Part shown: positions 34,410 to 48,436 of the stretch, in pieces
How the letters are laid out: the number at the start of each line of letters is the position of its first letter
How positions within the stretch are numbered: the first letter of the stretch is position 1
Source: Gamsiella multidivaricata
Taxonomy: Eukaryota > Mortierellomycota > Mortierellomycetes > Mortierellales > Mortierellaceae
Reading direction: 5' to 3'
Length of the DNA stretch: 64,000 nucleotides
Assembly: GCF_025024155.1 (NCBI RefSeq)
Contig: NW_026251709.1
Span: forward strand, 806,001-870,000
Position numbers and translations under genes: made by a program
Notes under the pieces: generated by a model
Told to the model about the DNA's origin: nothing
Database searches by the model: none
The model's input: only the letters and a program-made list of their open reading frames with translations

Positions 34410-35551
34410 ATGGATCTTATGCACATTTACCGACACCCAATGCGGCTCTACATCCTTGCCTTCAATATCCTCGCCATGGTAACGAACGCTGGATCCTGTT
34501 TCTATACTCCGTTGGCCATAAAACAACATACGTCGATTATCTCGATGGTAACTTGACATTGTATTCAGATAGGGAGCGTCGGACTCACAGCCGTTGGGAT
34601 TATCGGACTGACCAGCAACACACGCCTCTTGCTCGACTCAAGTATTCTCTCGTGGACGTCGATCGCACTCAGCCTGTTCATATTCTTGGTCTCCCTACTG
34701 GGCTGCGCGGCTGCTTTGGCGAACTCTAAAAGTGTTCTCAGCAGTGTAGGTCATCATCATAAGGCCGAAATTGAACCGCCCTGATCTTTGGCAAATCGAA
34801 CTGATCGTCTTTCGCCCTCGTGGCTCTAGTATGGGGTCATGATATCGCTGCTGATCCTGCTGCAGCTGAGCGTCATCATCTTCGCACTCAGCCGACACGA
34901 CAAGGTAAGAAAGTACTGTGTTATATAAGCTGCGATAGTCATATCATGCTGACCGTACCACCAATTTTTTTTTGGAATGCAAAGGTGGATGGCATTCTGG
35001 ACAACGCCTGGCAGAGAGTCTACGACAACAATCCTCGCATTCTTCAGGATATCGAAACTCGTCTCGCCTGCTGTGGCTACTCTTCCGTTGGCGACCGAGC
35101 CGTCCCAAAGACATCCAAGTACGCGTGCCGTGAATCGCCCGCGTTCGGATACACTGTTTCATGCCAGAGACAAATCAAGGGCGCGTACCTGGATCATGAG
35201 GACCTTCTCTTGAGCGTCGTCACGAGCATCCAATTCCTGCAGGTAACGGTTCTGATATATCACCTTACCCTTGTGACGTGTGAGGAAAAAAAAAAAAACG
35301 AAACAGCGATGGATTCAGCTTAATATCGCCTTTGTTTTCTTATCCTGTAGATTCTCGCGCTGGTAGCGGCAGTGGCTCTGTGGTCACAACTGCCTCGCAG
35401 TAACGAGATCGAGGACCGATATCGGGTCGAGCACTCGCAGAGACTGCTCCGAGGAATGAGAGAGGACCAGGCACAGAGAGGATACCGTGATACTGGTGGC
35501 CAAGGCGAGGAACAGGAGCGTTACGGAGCGACTGAGTGGTCTAATCGCTAG
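34410..35551 (+). CDS. Tetraspanin
   Basis: Five exons (34410-34478, 34569-34745, 34830-34904, 34985-35242, 35351-35551), all phase 0 and GT-AG, give 259 residues. Four membrane segments are visible: YILAFNILAMIGSVGLTAVG, SIALSLFIFLVSLLGCAAAL, GVMISLLILLQLSVIIFAL and SVVTSIQFLQILALVAAV. TM2 ends in the GC...NSK pattern usual in the family. The large extracellular loop after TM3 carries the diagnostic CCG motif (LACCGYSS) with two further cysteines, CRES and SCQRQ, matching the disulfide pattern. The cytosolic tail is Arg/Gln/Glu-rich. Tetraspanins organise membrane microdomains; fungal Pls1-type members act in polarised growth and penetration. Which fungal subgroup this belongs to cannot be decided here. 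Confidence 0.85.
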
Positions 35552-36468
35552 GTGCTCCTTCATCGTAAGGACCGGCAACTGGACTCTCTCTTCTTTTTTT
35601 TTTTTGGCGGGTTCTCTTTTCTGGCCCTCGCATGTTCAAACAACCGTGCACTCCGTGCGATCAACAAGGTTTCCGAGTTGTTTTTGCTTGCTTGCATGGC
35701 AACCCTCTTTCTCGCCTCCCTCTTCAAACGTTGCGGACGTCCATGTGCTGCGAATAAAAATACCGCGGGAGTATGAAAAAGGTGTTTGCGTTTCTGTGGT
35801 AGTCTGCTGTAGTTGGAACAGGGCAGTGACACGTTCTTTTAATAGACTAAGCACGGCCGCTCGTGCTATTTTCTCCCATTGGCGCTGTTTCCCATTGATA
35901 CCGTTGCTGCTTTGTTTGTGGACATGCAGCTGGGCTCGTTGTTGGGCCCTGGTTTCCCCTGTTTCAGGCTGTATGTATCATTACTCCCCTGAAATCGCGC
36001 CCAGAGCTTAAGGGCTTCCTGAGTAGATTTCTGTATCACAGAGGCGAGAGGCGTTTCAATTCCACATAGGAGCAGGAGTCTAGTCTAGTCGATGACAAGA
36101 CCCTTGCCTAATCCATACGCCAATGCTAATGGGCTCCAGACCATCGGCTATTTATCCTATTACACTGCTTAGCGTAACACTCGATTTGCCTTGGCTAATC
36201 CCCCTAGTGCCAGTCTACCCCTATTCGTGCACTCGCCCTCGGTTTCGGTTCCACGTCTTGGTCCTTTCATTTTCCTCCTCTCCCCTCCTTTCCCTCCCCC
36301 TTTTTCTATTGCCCGCCCCTATCATCCTCCCATCCTTACCCGCTTACATTCTCCCTCCATCCACTCATCCTCATTTCCATTAATACCGTTAGTCCTTCTT
36401 CTTACGCACCTCTTTTCTTCTTCTCTTCTGTTCCTTGAACTCAGTTCACATACATACAAAAAAAAGCC
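35552..36468. other. Intergenic region upstream of the LRR gene
   Basis: About 0.9 kb without a recognisable gene. The last 200 bp are markedly C/T-rich and run directly into the ATG at 36469, as expected for a promoter and leader. Confidence 0.5.
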
Positions 36469-39400
36469 ATGTCGAGTGAAGGTGGAGGCCTTTGGCAAAT
36501 CATTCAGTTCAATGGCCAGGCTGTTGAGGTCGAAGCACGAGTGGGCACTCCACATACGCACGACCAGCCTTTTGTACTACTGCACGATGTTCAGGACATC
36601 TTTCCTGGTGCCGCTCGCTTTCAATGTGGGAAGCGGGCCGTGGGGTTCATGGTCGATGTCGATGGAAACAAGTATGTTACACCTTTTGCAGCTCTATGTC
36701 TCCTCGAATTTCTTTCTTTGTCCGAACGCTAAGTGTATGTTATTTATCTGTCCAATGTAGGTTGCAGCCGCTGCGTGTACCATATCTACCAGGCACACCG
36801 TTGGAGGTGATTGTGTCGGATGTTCAGACAACCACCCCTCCTCTTCGGCCGAGCCCCAGTCCTCTGGCCAGAGAAAGAGCGTCTCGGATATCCAGTCAGA
36901 AGCTACGTCCAAGGCTTCTGCGGTCGCAACCTTCAGGACAGAAACAGGAGCTGGCAGAAACACCAGTGCAAGAGCAGCGGCAGCAAGGATCCAAGGAAGA
37001 ACTGAGGGACGAGGACGGACTACCCGAGTTGTCTTTAGATCAGCAGCTGGAACTGCAGCTACAACAACCGAAGCAGGACCTGATGGAGCAGCGAGAACTA
37101 CGAAGACAACAGAGACAGCAACGCCAACAGGGAACAGAGCAACAGGCGCAGCTGGACGAGCAGATGTTGCGGCAAAAACTGGTAGGGCTCGAACAGCAGC
37201 AGATCCAGCAAGAGCAGGAGCGCCTGCGCCAACAAAAGCTACGACGGCAGGAACAGTTGCGCCAAAAGCAACAGCAGCAGCAGGAACAGATGCATCAAGC
37301 ACAGCCTCAACAACAAGAGCAAGCCCAGGAGCAGCAGGAGCAGGAGCAGCAGGAGCAGGAGCAGCAGGAGCAGGAGCAGCAGGAGCAGGAGCACCAAGAG
37401 GAGGAGCAACAAGAGCATCAGCAAGGGCAAAAACAAGAACAACAAGAACAACAGCAAGAGCAGCAGCAGCGTGAGCAGCAACGAGAACAGCGTCAGCAAC
37501 GGTTATCACGTCAACAAAGACAGCAACAACAGCAACAACAAGGACGATCAGAAAGAGCCGCAACCCCGCCTGTCATCCCTGCTCCGACTCCACGAAAGCC
37601 CAGACTTCCCTCCATCCCTCCAGACGATCCCAACTCCAACGTCCGGATCTCAACCGACTCAGCCAAAAACAAATATCGAAAGTCCGTCATGCTCTACCAG
37701 TCCTTCCTCCACCACATCCGAGCGGGCCAAACTGAGCAGGCCAATGTCGTCAAAGAGGATTTCCGCCACCACTTCAACAACCTGGAGCTCGAGATGGCCA
37801 AGAATCAGGACCTGCAGGAACGGATGCTGGAGATGCAACAAACCATGCTCGAAATGCAACAGCGCTCGCTCGACCGCCTCGCCGTCATCCAAAACCGCGT
37901 GCAGGCTATTCTGGTGCAGAATTACGAGTTGCACGAGTACCCCGTCCCCAGACTGTTTGTTGTCTTGCCCAAGGATTCGACACGATGGGATTCAGATAAC
38001 CTGTTCCAGAACAAGTTCCGACTGTACTTTTTGTGCGAGTGTGGCGACCACACCAAATCGAGCCAGAGCAAGATTCCACACCATATTCACCTAGCAAAGC
38101 ATGAGGGGTACGACATTGAGAGACCGAGAGAGTTCTTTAGACGTTATGGACACTACGTGCTCAAGCTGTTGCAGATGCTCAAGTACGGCGTGGCAGTAGG
38201 CGGGTTCGCGGTGCCGGCACTGGTGCCCTCGCGAGTTGGAGAATCTGTCCGCAGGAACAACACGTATTCCGTCGACGGCTATTCCTTCGATATCGAGCCT
38301 AGTGTGAACCAGGCGATCGAATTCTTGCAGGCGTTACTGACAGACGGCGAGGTCACTCCGAATGGAATCCGACATCCGGACGACATGATGGAATCACTCG
38401 AGGGCTCGGACTTGAGGCGACTGGGGGCATTTCTGAAGAATAAGGACGAGGATCACGTACTGGGAAATCTCTACAGGGTGGTGACGAATCAGGGTCACGT
38501 TAAGTGGGTCTGTCTGGATCATTATCGCGAGACCTACAACACCTTGGCGATGAGGGAGCTGGAGGATATCGCGACGGTCAATGGTGGTCTAGTAGACGAG
38601 CACTACGGACGCGTCGTCATAGCTCTATACTCGTCCGCGGTTGCTACTCAATTCTACAGGGCTCTCGAGCGAGCAAAGTTTGTGCAGGAACTCAAAGTCA
38701 AACTCCGTTGGGATATCACGTACAGCGACGCCAAGGCCTTCAAGGAGACCATCAATCGATCCAACATCTCGGCGCTCGAACTCACCTGCACGGCCTCAAA
38801 CTCTGCGGGCGAGCTATTGAACCGCAACAAGCGAGCCGAACCCCTGTGGCAGATCCTGTCGAATCCCAAGATCCGATCGTTCTCGCTCGATGGGTACTCG
38901 GGCTTCTTTCGGAGGGCCTCACTAGAAGTTCGTCCGAGCGAGGTCAGGGTCCTGCGCATCTCGGACGAAATTGACTGGAAGAAGGATTATGCCAAGGTGG
39001 TCGAGATGCTCCAGATGAGTCCTCACCTTACGGACCTGACGCTCGGCTGCACCAACATGAACGAGGCGTACAAGGCCATCCGTGAAGCGGCCTCCAAGCG
39101 CTGCCCACTCTCGAAACTCACACTTAAGGCTGGCCCGGACGAGCGACTGACAGCCCAGTTCGAACAGGACCAGGCATTGGTGAGCATGGATCTCGTCATC
39201 CCCAACTTGACAGCCTACAGTCACCTCCTCAAGGCCGCAGACTGTATCTCGACCCTGCATATCAGTTCGCAGACCAACAGCTACGGCGACTGCGCCCCCA
39301 TCGTCGATGTCATCAACAGGAACCGCAACCTGACGGAGCTCAAGATCGCATGCTATGTCTCGGAGTTTGGATTGGTGTACGAGGCCATCCGAGCCAGTGT

Positions 39401-40103
39401 CGTGGCCAACCGTTCGAGTCGATTGAAGAAGGTGTGTATCTATCGCGCAGAGAACCAGCTCACGACCACAGACATCCGTACACCCCATCTCCTCTCGCTC
39501 GAGCTGCTCCAAATGAACATCCACGACGGTGTCCTCGCACAGTTGTTAAGCACATTCGGCTCCAAGCTGACGAAACTCAGGATCGACACCGATAGATGGA
39601 GGCCCATCCATTCAGCTATACTTCGCGAGGCATTCATGTCTTCGACGACTGGGTCTCGCCTGACTCACTTGTACCAAACGATCGCCGGCGTTGACGAGGG
39701 CATCCTGCGCGAGCTGAGCATGGTCATCAACCGGTCCAACCTGGCAGAGTACCATATGGTTATCGATCAGGCCTTCAAGATCGATCCAGAGCGAGCCATG
39801 TACTGGGTCGACTATATTACCTGCATTGGCGAGAAGTTGTCCTCGCTCGTCGTGGCCTGTCCAGAGCCGAATGAGTGGGTCGCGGCCTTGGGCAATGCAG
39901 ATTTCCCAGCCATGGAGCGCATTTCGTTCCACCATCCGGGACAGAGGATCCAACGGGGCGGCCTGGAGTATATGACGCAGGAACACCACCAACAGCAGCA
40001 ATATTCGAAATCAGAGGTCGACGCGAACTATATGCGCAGGACCGTAAGTGCTCCAGAGATACATGGATATCCAACGAGAGATAGCGCAATTACAGCGAAT
40101 TAG
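36469..40103 (+). CDS. Large Gln-rich coiled-coil/LRR protein with CECG-HLAKHEGYDI module
   Basis: Two exons (36469-36671, 36761-40103) give 1,181 residues. No function is known to me. Residues 1-90 form a compact module (PFVLLHDVQDIF...VGFMVDVDGNK, LRVPYLPGTPLEVIV) interrupted by the only intron. About 130-335 is a Gln/Glu-rich coiled coil with a 15-bp tandem repeat. About 360-460 is a second helical stretch (LQERMLEMQQTMLEMQQ). About 463-560 is a conserved unit with PRLFVVLPKD, FRLYFLCECGDHT and IHLAKHEGYDI, followed by EFFRRYGHYVLKLLQMLKYG. About 615-670 has LEGSDLRRLGAFL and NQGHVKWVCLDHYR. The remaining ~500 residues are irregular leucine-rich (RNI-like) repeats. No P-loop or signal peptide was seen. 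The order resembles intracellular receptor-like proteins without an NTPase. The broken gene at 7094-10482 is a paralogue, and the next gene converges on this one. Confidence 0.85.
37327..37393 (+). repeat. In-frame 15-bp tandem repeat coding QEQEQ units
   Basis: About four and a half copies of a 15-bp unit rich in CAGGAG, within the coiled-coil region of the LRR gene. It keeps the frame, so copy-number change would alter only coil length. Confidence 0.85.
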
Positions 40104-40274
40104 TCTGCATTTCTTTTTTAATGACCAACAATAATGAGCAGCGAGGACTACCACTGGCCTCGTGAAGAAGACACGACACAATTATCATGATGAACAGTAA
40201 ATAAAAAAAAAAGAAACACGTTTATTTCATATATATGAATAAGTAGGTATATGTGTCCAGTATAAGAAGGGTGC

Positions 40275-42918
40275 TTATTTCCGGTTTGCGATATCCGTTA
40301 TGAAATCAGGCCACGCGTTCCTCTCCCTTGCTTCGATCGGCAGTCTTATACCTGATCCTCCGATTTGAGTTCCGTACAATCTCAAGGCCTCTAGTGCGGG
40401 ACGCTGACCTTGACCGACTGAGTTTTCCATGCAGTCCACGAACATCTGCAGATCCACATCAGCCATGTTGGATTTGTTGATTTCCAAAATCCTCAGGATC
40501 CTGAAGTTCAGGCTCTTCAGGAACTTGTGCCAGTCCGTTTCGGAAGGCGTCCGCAGCCCAGTCCACTCTCCTTCTTCTCTGTCCCCCATTTCTTTCTTTA
40601 TACTGATCATATCCTCCAGGGTCATATCGGTCTCTGTGGGGAAAAAATTCTCGAGTTCAAGTGTTCTCAGTGTGGGGCCGAAACGTCTTAGCATCTCGCA
40701 AAAGTGTCCGAAACTCTCGCTCCTGATCTTCTTGCAGTCCACATGGAGTTTCTGAAGGTGTCGACTTTTCTTGGCCCAGTCTATAATATCGTGTATCCAC
40801 TCACTGTCAGAAGTGTGCCTGAGCCGAAGGGTCGTCAAGGACTTGAGAAGATCACCCTGAAAGAGCGAGGACCATGACACGGGACAATCTCGGGGCCGTA
40901 CACGATCGCGCTCGAGCAACAACTCCTTGACTTCAGCCGAGGCGCGCTCGACCTTCAAGACAATAGTTGCTTTACCGCGGTTATTAAACTGGATGTCGGT
41001 AGATGGTGATCCTATCTGGCCCGGAAACGGATGGGCTCCCAAGATTCTTTCAAGCTGTCGGCGGAACTGCCGCCGAGGGCTGTCTAGGATCAAGCGCTGC
41101 AGATGAGTCGCTCGGTGAATGATGTTCTGGATCTTCTCCGAACGTGAATGGTCAGAAAAGTCCTCGATATCGAGGCCAAGCCGTAAGAGGCGCAAGTGCG
41201 AAAGATCAGAAGGGACATCAGTTGAGGACAGGCGCAAGATCTTGGGCGCTTCGATCAGCTGCAGCTCCTTGATCGTCGGGATACCAAGTAGCTCCACCCA
41301 AGCATCGCATGACCCTCGGAAATATCGGGGTGCAATTCCCCTAGCACAGGCGATGTGAACGATTTCGATTGCAGGGGCGTTCCTGATGGCTTTCACGTAG
41401 TCGTTCATCTGGTGATGATTCGCGACCCACGCCAGCGTAAGATCGATCCAAGTACCGGGAAAATCCCTGGCCTGGAGAAATCTGCAAAACGATCGCGCCT
41501 CTTGTGCACTCCTCAAGGTAAGCGTGACCTTGATGGCAGAGTAGGAGTAGGACGAGGGGTAACTCTCGACGGAGCCGTTATGGGTGCGAAGGAACTCCTT
41601 GAAATGCTCATTTGAGAACTCGAATCCAGAGCTGGGGAGAGGTCCAGCAGAGAGATGTCTCTGTCGCTTGTTTCGCGACTGATAGTTCGGCTGAGAGGGA
41701 TAATGAACAGGGTACGATGGATCACTATGGTGGTCGTTAGATGAATGATCCCTGTAGCGTTTATATTCTTGTGAGCGATGAGGCTCGTCCATATACATAT
41801 CGCGATTCTGGGATCCTGAACGACTAGGAGACCTCTGCGGATCGCCCAAGAGCGCAAGGGGTCGCGACCGACTGTGAGGTCTTCTTGAATGATTGTTTGT
41901 TTCAGGGCGAGCGGCGCCCACAGAGCGATCAGGACTACGAGGACTCCTCGAGCGCCCGATTAAATAAGAGCGACCAGATGACTCGTTGGGTCTAGGAGAC
42001 ATTGATTGGCGAGGCGACTCTCTCGAATGATAGTCTGCATCGTAATGACTAGGCGCCTTTGAGTGGTCGCCAGGAGACCTCGGTCGATTATTGGGGTTCC
42101 TTGGGTGACTGATCATGCGGGAGCTGCCGTTCGTGTCGGGTCGATCAGAGGATTTTGGATTCTCAGGAAGCCATGGATCGCTGGGGGGCTTGGCGAAGCT
42201 ACGAGTCCTCGAACGACCCCTTTCGGACGGATGGTCATTATGGGTGTCATGATCTTCATGGTCGTCATGATCATCATGTTCATCATGGGCGTCATCCACG
42301 GTCAGATCCAGGCGCTTGACTACTCGCTGGTGATGTTCAAGGACAACTTCCCTCACTAGGTTGCCCATTTGAGTCCAATATGCCTTTGGAAAATAGCCAA
42401 GGTTTTCTCCCATCAGGTCATCAATTCGATTCCAGTATGACTCTGGAAAACCATCGAGGACCGAGTGATCGTGTATAACATGGATGACCTGGTTTCGATA
42501 GTAGGGGATCCATTCAGCCTTTTCATTTCCGCCCTCATCTTGGCTGACGTGGGCGAAGCACCAAAAAAAAACTACCAAAGGTTAAAAGCGAGTTATGAGC
42601 TCGATGTGCCTGTTTGTTTGCTATCAAATATTCATCCGCGTACCGTTTGTGGACCCCTTCCTGAACCCCTTCCATGTCCTCATCATCTCCAAGCGATTTA
42701 AACCCAACGCGCTTCTCAAGGACTTTGCCCCCAATCTCCAATCGCTTCATGTGAGGGAATAACTCACGGATAGTGCTGAGGGGAATGTATTTGAGTCCAG
42801 ATTTGTGAGTACAGATTGGGATGCGCCAAGGGCCTTGGCACTCGCTAGGAATGGTGGCTATGAATTGCTGGCTCACTGGCGGGGGCCGCGGTGTAGTGTT
42901 GTCCATCGTGGTCTCCAT
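40275..42918 (-). CDS. LRR/RNI-like protein with Arg/Ser/His-rich linker
   Basis: Exons 42918-42644 and 42543-40275 join through a 100-nt GT-AG intron to give about 847 residues. The N-terminal ~90 residues (KYIPLSTIRELFP...EKRVGFKSLGDDED) resemble the N-terminal module of the 36469-40103 gene and of the pseudogene, and the intron again sits just after it. Then come a His/Asp repeat (DEHDDHDDHEDHD), about 180 residues of Arg/Ser/Pro-rich disorder with many RS/SP pairs, and a C-terminal half of LRR/RNI-like repeats, ending near a MADVDLQMFVDCMEN block that resembles the pseudogene's DQLQILVDC segment. The CECG and HLAKHEGYDI module is absent. Signal peptide and membrane segments are also absent. 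The SR-rich linker suggests phosphorylation or nuclear location, unproven. The gene ends 171 bp from its convergent neighbour. Confidence 0.8.
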
Positions 42919-43509
42919 TTGAGGTGTGAGAGACGCGCGTGTTACGGATAGATGTGCAATATGGTCACAAAGGGAACCGAAGCTAGGCCGCAGACAGTTT
43001 TATGGACAGACAGTGCCTGTACCACACTGTGAGCGCATGTTGTATTTTGCCATGTTCTTCATGGAGAGTGGTTCCGTCGGTTCGCAAGTGAGGTTATGTA
43101 CAAGTTGCCTACTGCAATACCTCGAATTCCGTTCCGATGACAAGCAGCATCCTTCCGCCACAACGGAACCTGCTTCAGTGGCACTATCGACTTAGATATT
43201 TGCACCGGTGATCGAATTCATCTCAAAGACTCGGACATGTCTTGACAGCGTCTGCCACAAAGAGCCAATCAGGTCTCCAAATTCTGGCCGCAAAGCTCCC
43301 TGTCATCATCATGCGTAGCCACAGTATTCTAGAGCAAATGGCCCCGCTGGACCGCATCACGCACGGAGAATACCGCAAAATTAGCGTGGCACCACCAGTT
43401 ACCGTCAAGACCAATGCTCCTGTAAATCGTATTCAAACGCTTTGTTTATTGTGCTCTTCCTCCCCTGCAGCCGCAAATATGATTTGGCACAAGGGTTCCT
43501 TTACTCCTT
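42919..43509. other. Intergenic region, no gene recognised
   Basis: 591 bp between the start of the RS-rich LRR gene and the 3' end of HEM2. Only ORFs under 100 codons, without motifs. Confidence 0.5.
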
Positions 43510-44994
<1,485 letters not shown>

Positions 44995-45660
44995 GGTGGG
45001 GCTGCGTGTGGGAAAAGTAGGGGAAAGACACAGCGCGACACAGGGTTTTATTCTCTCCTCAGCTCATTGGATCACGTGTTAGTCCGTGGCGAAACGCGTT
45101 TGAGGAGCAAGAGGTCGCTGCTACGGGCGCATAATGGGGGTCTCAACAATGGGGTTTTTGCATGTGGGTTTGGATATTTTCCCGCGACGCATTGGCCCTC
45201 GAGATCCGTGCCTTAGACGCGTCAGCCCACGAGCTGTGTATTTGCAGCGACTGAAACCCCCTAGTGGGATCCATGGCCAGTCTTCAAGATCAAGCTGAAA
45301 AAATGGTCGGAGCATGACAGCAGTCTTTGCATTGGGCAGGTCTTTACCATGGTGTCTTAGTTCCAGAGTTCCAGAGTCTTAATCCCTCTTGAAGTAAGAC
45401 GCGCGATGGGCATAGCCATTTGGCTCTGCTATTTATTAGATTGGATGTGAAACTGCTTGATTTCATCAGGGATGTCCTACGCCTATTACTGCTCCTTGAG
45501 GTTCCGGCACCCATGTGCTAGATGCTGAGTATGATCCTGGATATCCTTGACCAGCAAGGTATTTCCTGTGCACATCCCTGCTTCCCTGTCCAGCCATATA
45601 TACCTGTCGCTGTCATCCTCACCGCTCGGGGTATTATCGCTGGCCGCGTGCTACGCCTGA
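44995..45660. other. Intergenic region upstream of HEM2
   Basis: 666 bp holding the HEM2 promoter and the 3' UTR of the DUF3533 gene. No coding sequence or clear TATA box recognised. Confidence 0.5.
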
Positions 45661-48436
45661 TCACCTCGACCTGTCTCCATAAAGACCATTTCTTGCCTTC
45701 TCCGACTCTATGACGATATCCATTGGTGGACAGGTGTCGTCGTTATCATCGTTATCATCGTTATCGTCGTCATCATCGTCATCTGCGAGTCTCACAAGAC
45801 CATGTCCACGACCCTTCACCACCACCTGTTGCTGCTGTCCCATCTGACGAGCCCTCAGCTCCCGCATATGTTGTTCCTCCTCCTCTTGTATTTCCATCTC
45901 CTTCGCTACTCGCTTCTGTCTCGAGATCGCAAACGGCAGCAGCACAATGGGAATCAAGATCCAGGTCGCCAAAACCGGAATGTTGTACTTTAACCGATTA
46001 TAGGACCCCATCAGTACGTATCGCGCAATTTGGACCGCGTTCAGGAATGGCATCGCATAGACCCACTTGTAAAAGTCCGGCAGGAGCTCCACAGGGTTGA
46101 AGACCGCAATCACATTCATAATAACGAAGGTGATCGTAAAGCATGGGATGAACACCACGGGAATCAGGTAGATCAGGAAAATGACCATGGACGCGACTGC
46201 ACACTGGAGGAGCAACATGCCCGCAAAAAGTGAAACGAACTGCGAACCGCCCGAAGGGAAGGGAACGCCAAAGACGAACAAGAGGAGACTGTACGCCATC
46301 GAAAGCGCAGACAGGAACGCGAGCAGCGGGAGCAGCAGACAGGCCATCGTCTTGGGAACAGTCGCGTTTCGGGTCATCGGCTGGATCAAATGCGCAACCA
46401 AGTATGTACTTCCTCCGGCAACCAAAAAGATCCAGATGTAGGCCACAGATGTCGCAGACGTAATGATCGGGGCGGTGACGGGATGTAGGTCGAATTCCTC
46501 GAATGCCACGGGCGTTCCCATGACCTGTGGTGCAGCCTGCAAATTGGAGAGAGGGATGTTGCTTTGAGCCGAATACGCGAGCAAGAACTTGATCCAAGCC
46601 GGGTTGAAGAACTTTGTGAAGAGCAGGAATTGTGTGTACATGTAGGCGACGATGTAGGGCTTGACCACCAACGGATCTCGGCCTCCTTCGTAGATAAACA
46701 TGAATGCCTTGGTCGGGTCATAGTCTGGCAATGGCACTGCAAACGCCTTGTTCAGATTCGCGGATGCGTTCGGTTGTACGACAACAGCACCCCAGTAGTT
46801 ACCGTTCAGGACCTGTTCCTGGATGGCGGAGATATTGGGGTAGCGCGTCATGTTGTGGACGTCCCAGTTGATCTGTCCTGGTTGATCGTTGACCTGCTGC
46901 GTGAAGTTGAGATAATTCATCCCGATTATCCCCTGGTCCAGATCCACTACCAGAACATTGAAGTTCTTCATATGGTCGGCTGATTGAAACTATCAAGGTT
47001 GAGAGCAAGGTGTGGAAGAATTTGAGATTTGGAAAGAAGACTAGAGAACAAATATGGCGCATAGAATAAAGAGCTTTCGCCGCACGTACTTCTGCTCCGA
47101 AATACAATGCCATCAGGCCAAAGTAGGAGACGGTCATCACCACCAGCACTTTTGCAGCCTTGATGATAACCTGCTTCCACGTAGGCTTCTCGGGCATATC
47201 CAGCATGATGTTGACAAAATTAAACAAGTCGGTTTCTGGTTCCTCGCCGCCTTTCCCTGGGACTCCAGTCTTTCGCTGAGAGCCGTGGTCACGAGAGAGC
47301 TGATGTTTCTCCGGAACCATGTCGTTCCTGAGATGCTCATGATGGTGGTCATGAATAAGGTCGTTCTTGCTTCCGGTTGCGCTCTGTAGCTCTGGCGTAC
47401 TTGCTTCAAAACGAGAGATGTCCTTGCTATTCTTCGAACGATGAAAGTATCCCAGGGTTGATGGAAGTCCAGTCCCTGAAGTTGGTTCATGGCTACCTTT
47501 GCTGCGTGAAGCTGGATTATGTTTCGCTCCATCCCTGGTACTGCTGCCGTTGCTGTTGTTACTTTTGTTGCTTTTGTTGTGTTTGTTGTGTTTGTTGTTG
47601 TTGTTGTTAGAGCGAGTGGCATGATCGGCTGAAGAAGTGTCCTCTTGCGCTGTACGACCCGAAGCAATCTCCCCTAGCGTTGTACGACCTGAGCACCCTG
47701 CATGGCCATTTCTGCTTGTTGATGTTTTGTTCTCCTGTGCCGCTGAACTGAGCCCTCGGCTCGCATCTGTAGTGTTTATTATCTTCGAGGCCTTAGATGT
47801 CGATGCTGAGGAGAGAGTGGGCGATTTCAGCCGTGGGGGCTGCTGCCGACTCAGGTTTCGGTCTTGTAGCTCCACATCGCCCTGATGGGGATGGCCTCGC
47901 TGGTCTTTGTAGCTGAATTTGGTGTCATGATCAGGATCAAGGGCATGCTGATGGTACTGCGGTTGGTTCAATGTGGGCGTAGTCGCAGATTGCAGCGGCA
48001 CGGGTAGGGTTGAAGAGGTATATGGCGCTGTGGTCGCTTGTATCGACCGAAAAGCTTCCGAGGGTGACGATGGTATCACTGCTCCTCCATGGCGTGATGT
48101 GTATGGTGGCGACGCTGAAGCCGAGGTCAAACGCGAGTGTGATAAGGACGGGGTGTGCCAATGTGATCCCTTATTGGGAATAGAACCTCGTGGCTGTGAA
48201 GGCAGGGGCAGAGCACTCAATGACGGACTGTCCATTCCCGAGTGCTCACTTTGATTTGAGGACGACAGCGTCTCGTCGTCGTCGTCGTTGTCGGTGGCCT
48301 CAATCATGATATCATTGTTGACGATGATGATACTGCCACTGCCGCTGCTTTTTTTCCTGTTAAGAGGAGCATCGTTCTTGTTGGAGAAGGAGTTGGTGTA
48401 CTGGGGCACTCGTGATCTTGTGTTTCGTGAAGACAT
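45661..48436 (-). CDS. SNG1/DUF3533-family multi-spanning membrane protein
   Basis: Exons 48436-47090 and 46965-45661 give about 883 residues. The frame is open to 48502, but the Met at 48436 (MSSRNTRSRV) is preferred because it opens a cytosolic, Ser/Asn-rich tail. That tail of ~410 residues is disordered, with a poly-Asn run (SNNNNNKHNKHNK) and acidic runs. A first membrane segment (VLVVMTVSYFGLMALYF) precedes the intron. An extracytosolic region follows with FNVLVVDLDQGI, NYWGAVVVQP and RDPLVVKPYI, as in DUF3533, and then a cluster of about five or six membrane segments. The C-terminus is basic, then poly-Asp/Asn. The yeast relative Sng1 affects resistance to nitrosoguanidine and some drugs and lies in the plasma membrane. 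The acceptor chosen (ATGAAG) is weak but is the one keeping phase; the stronger upstream CAATCAG would hit a stop. Confidence 0.8.

Noticed and set aside
36694..37563. 289-codon minus-strand frame rich in Ala/Val
   Set aside because: Antisense shadow of the Gln-rich repeat of the LRR gene; CAG/GAG repeats read backwards give Ala/Val/Leu runs.
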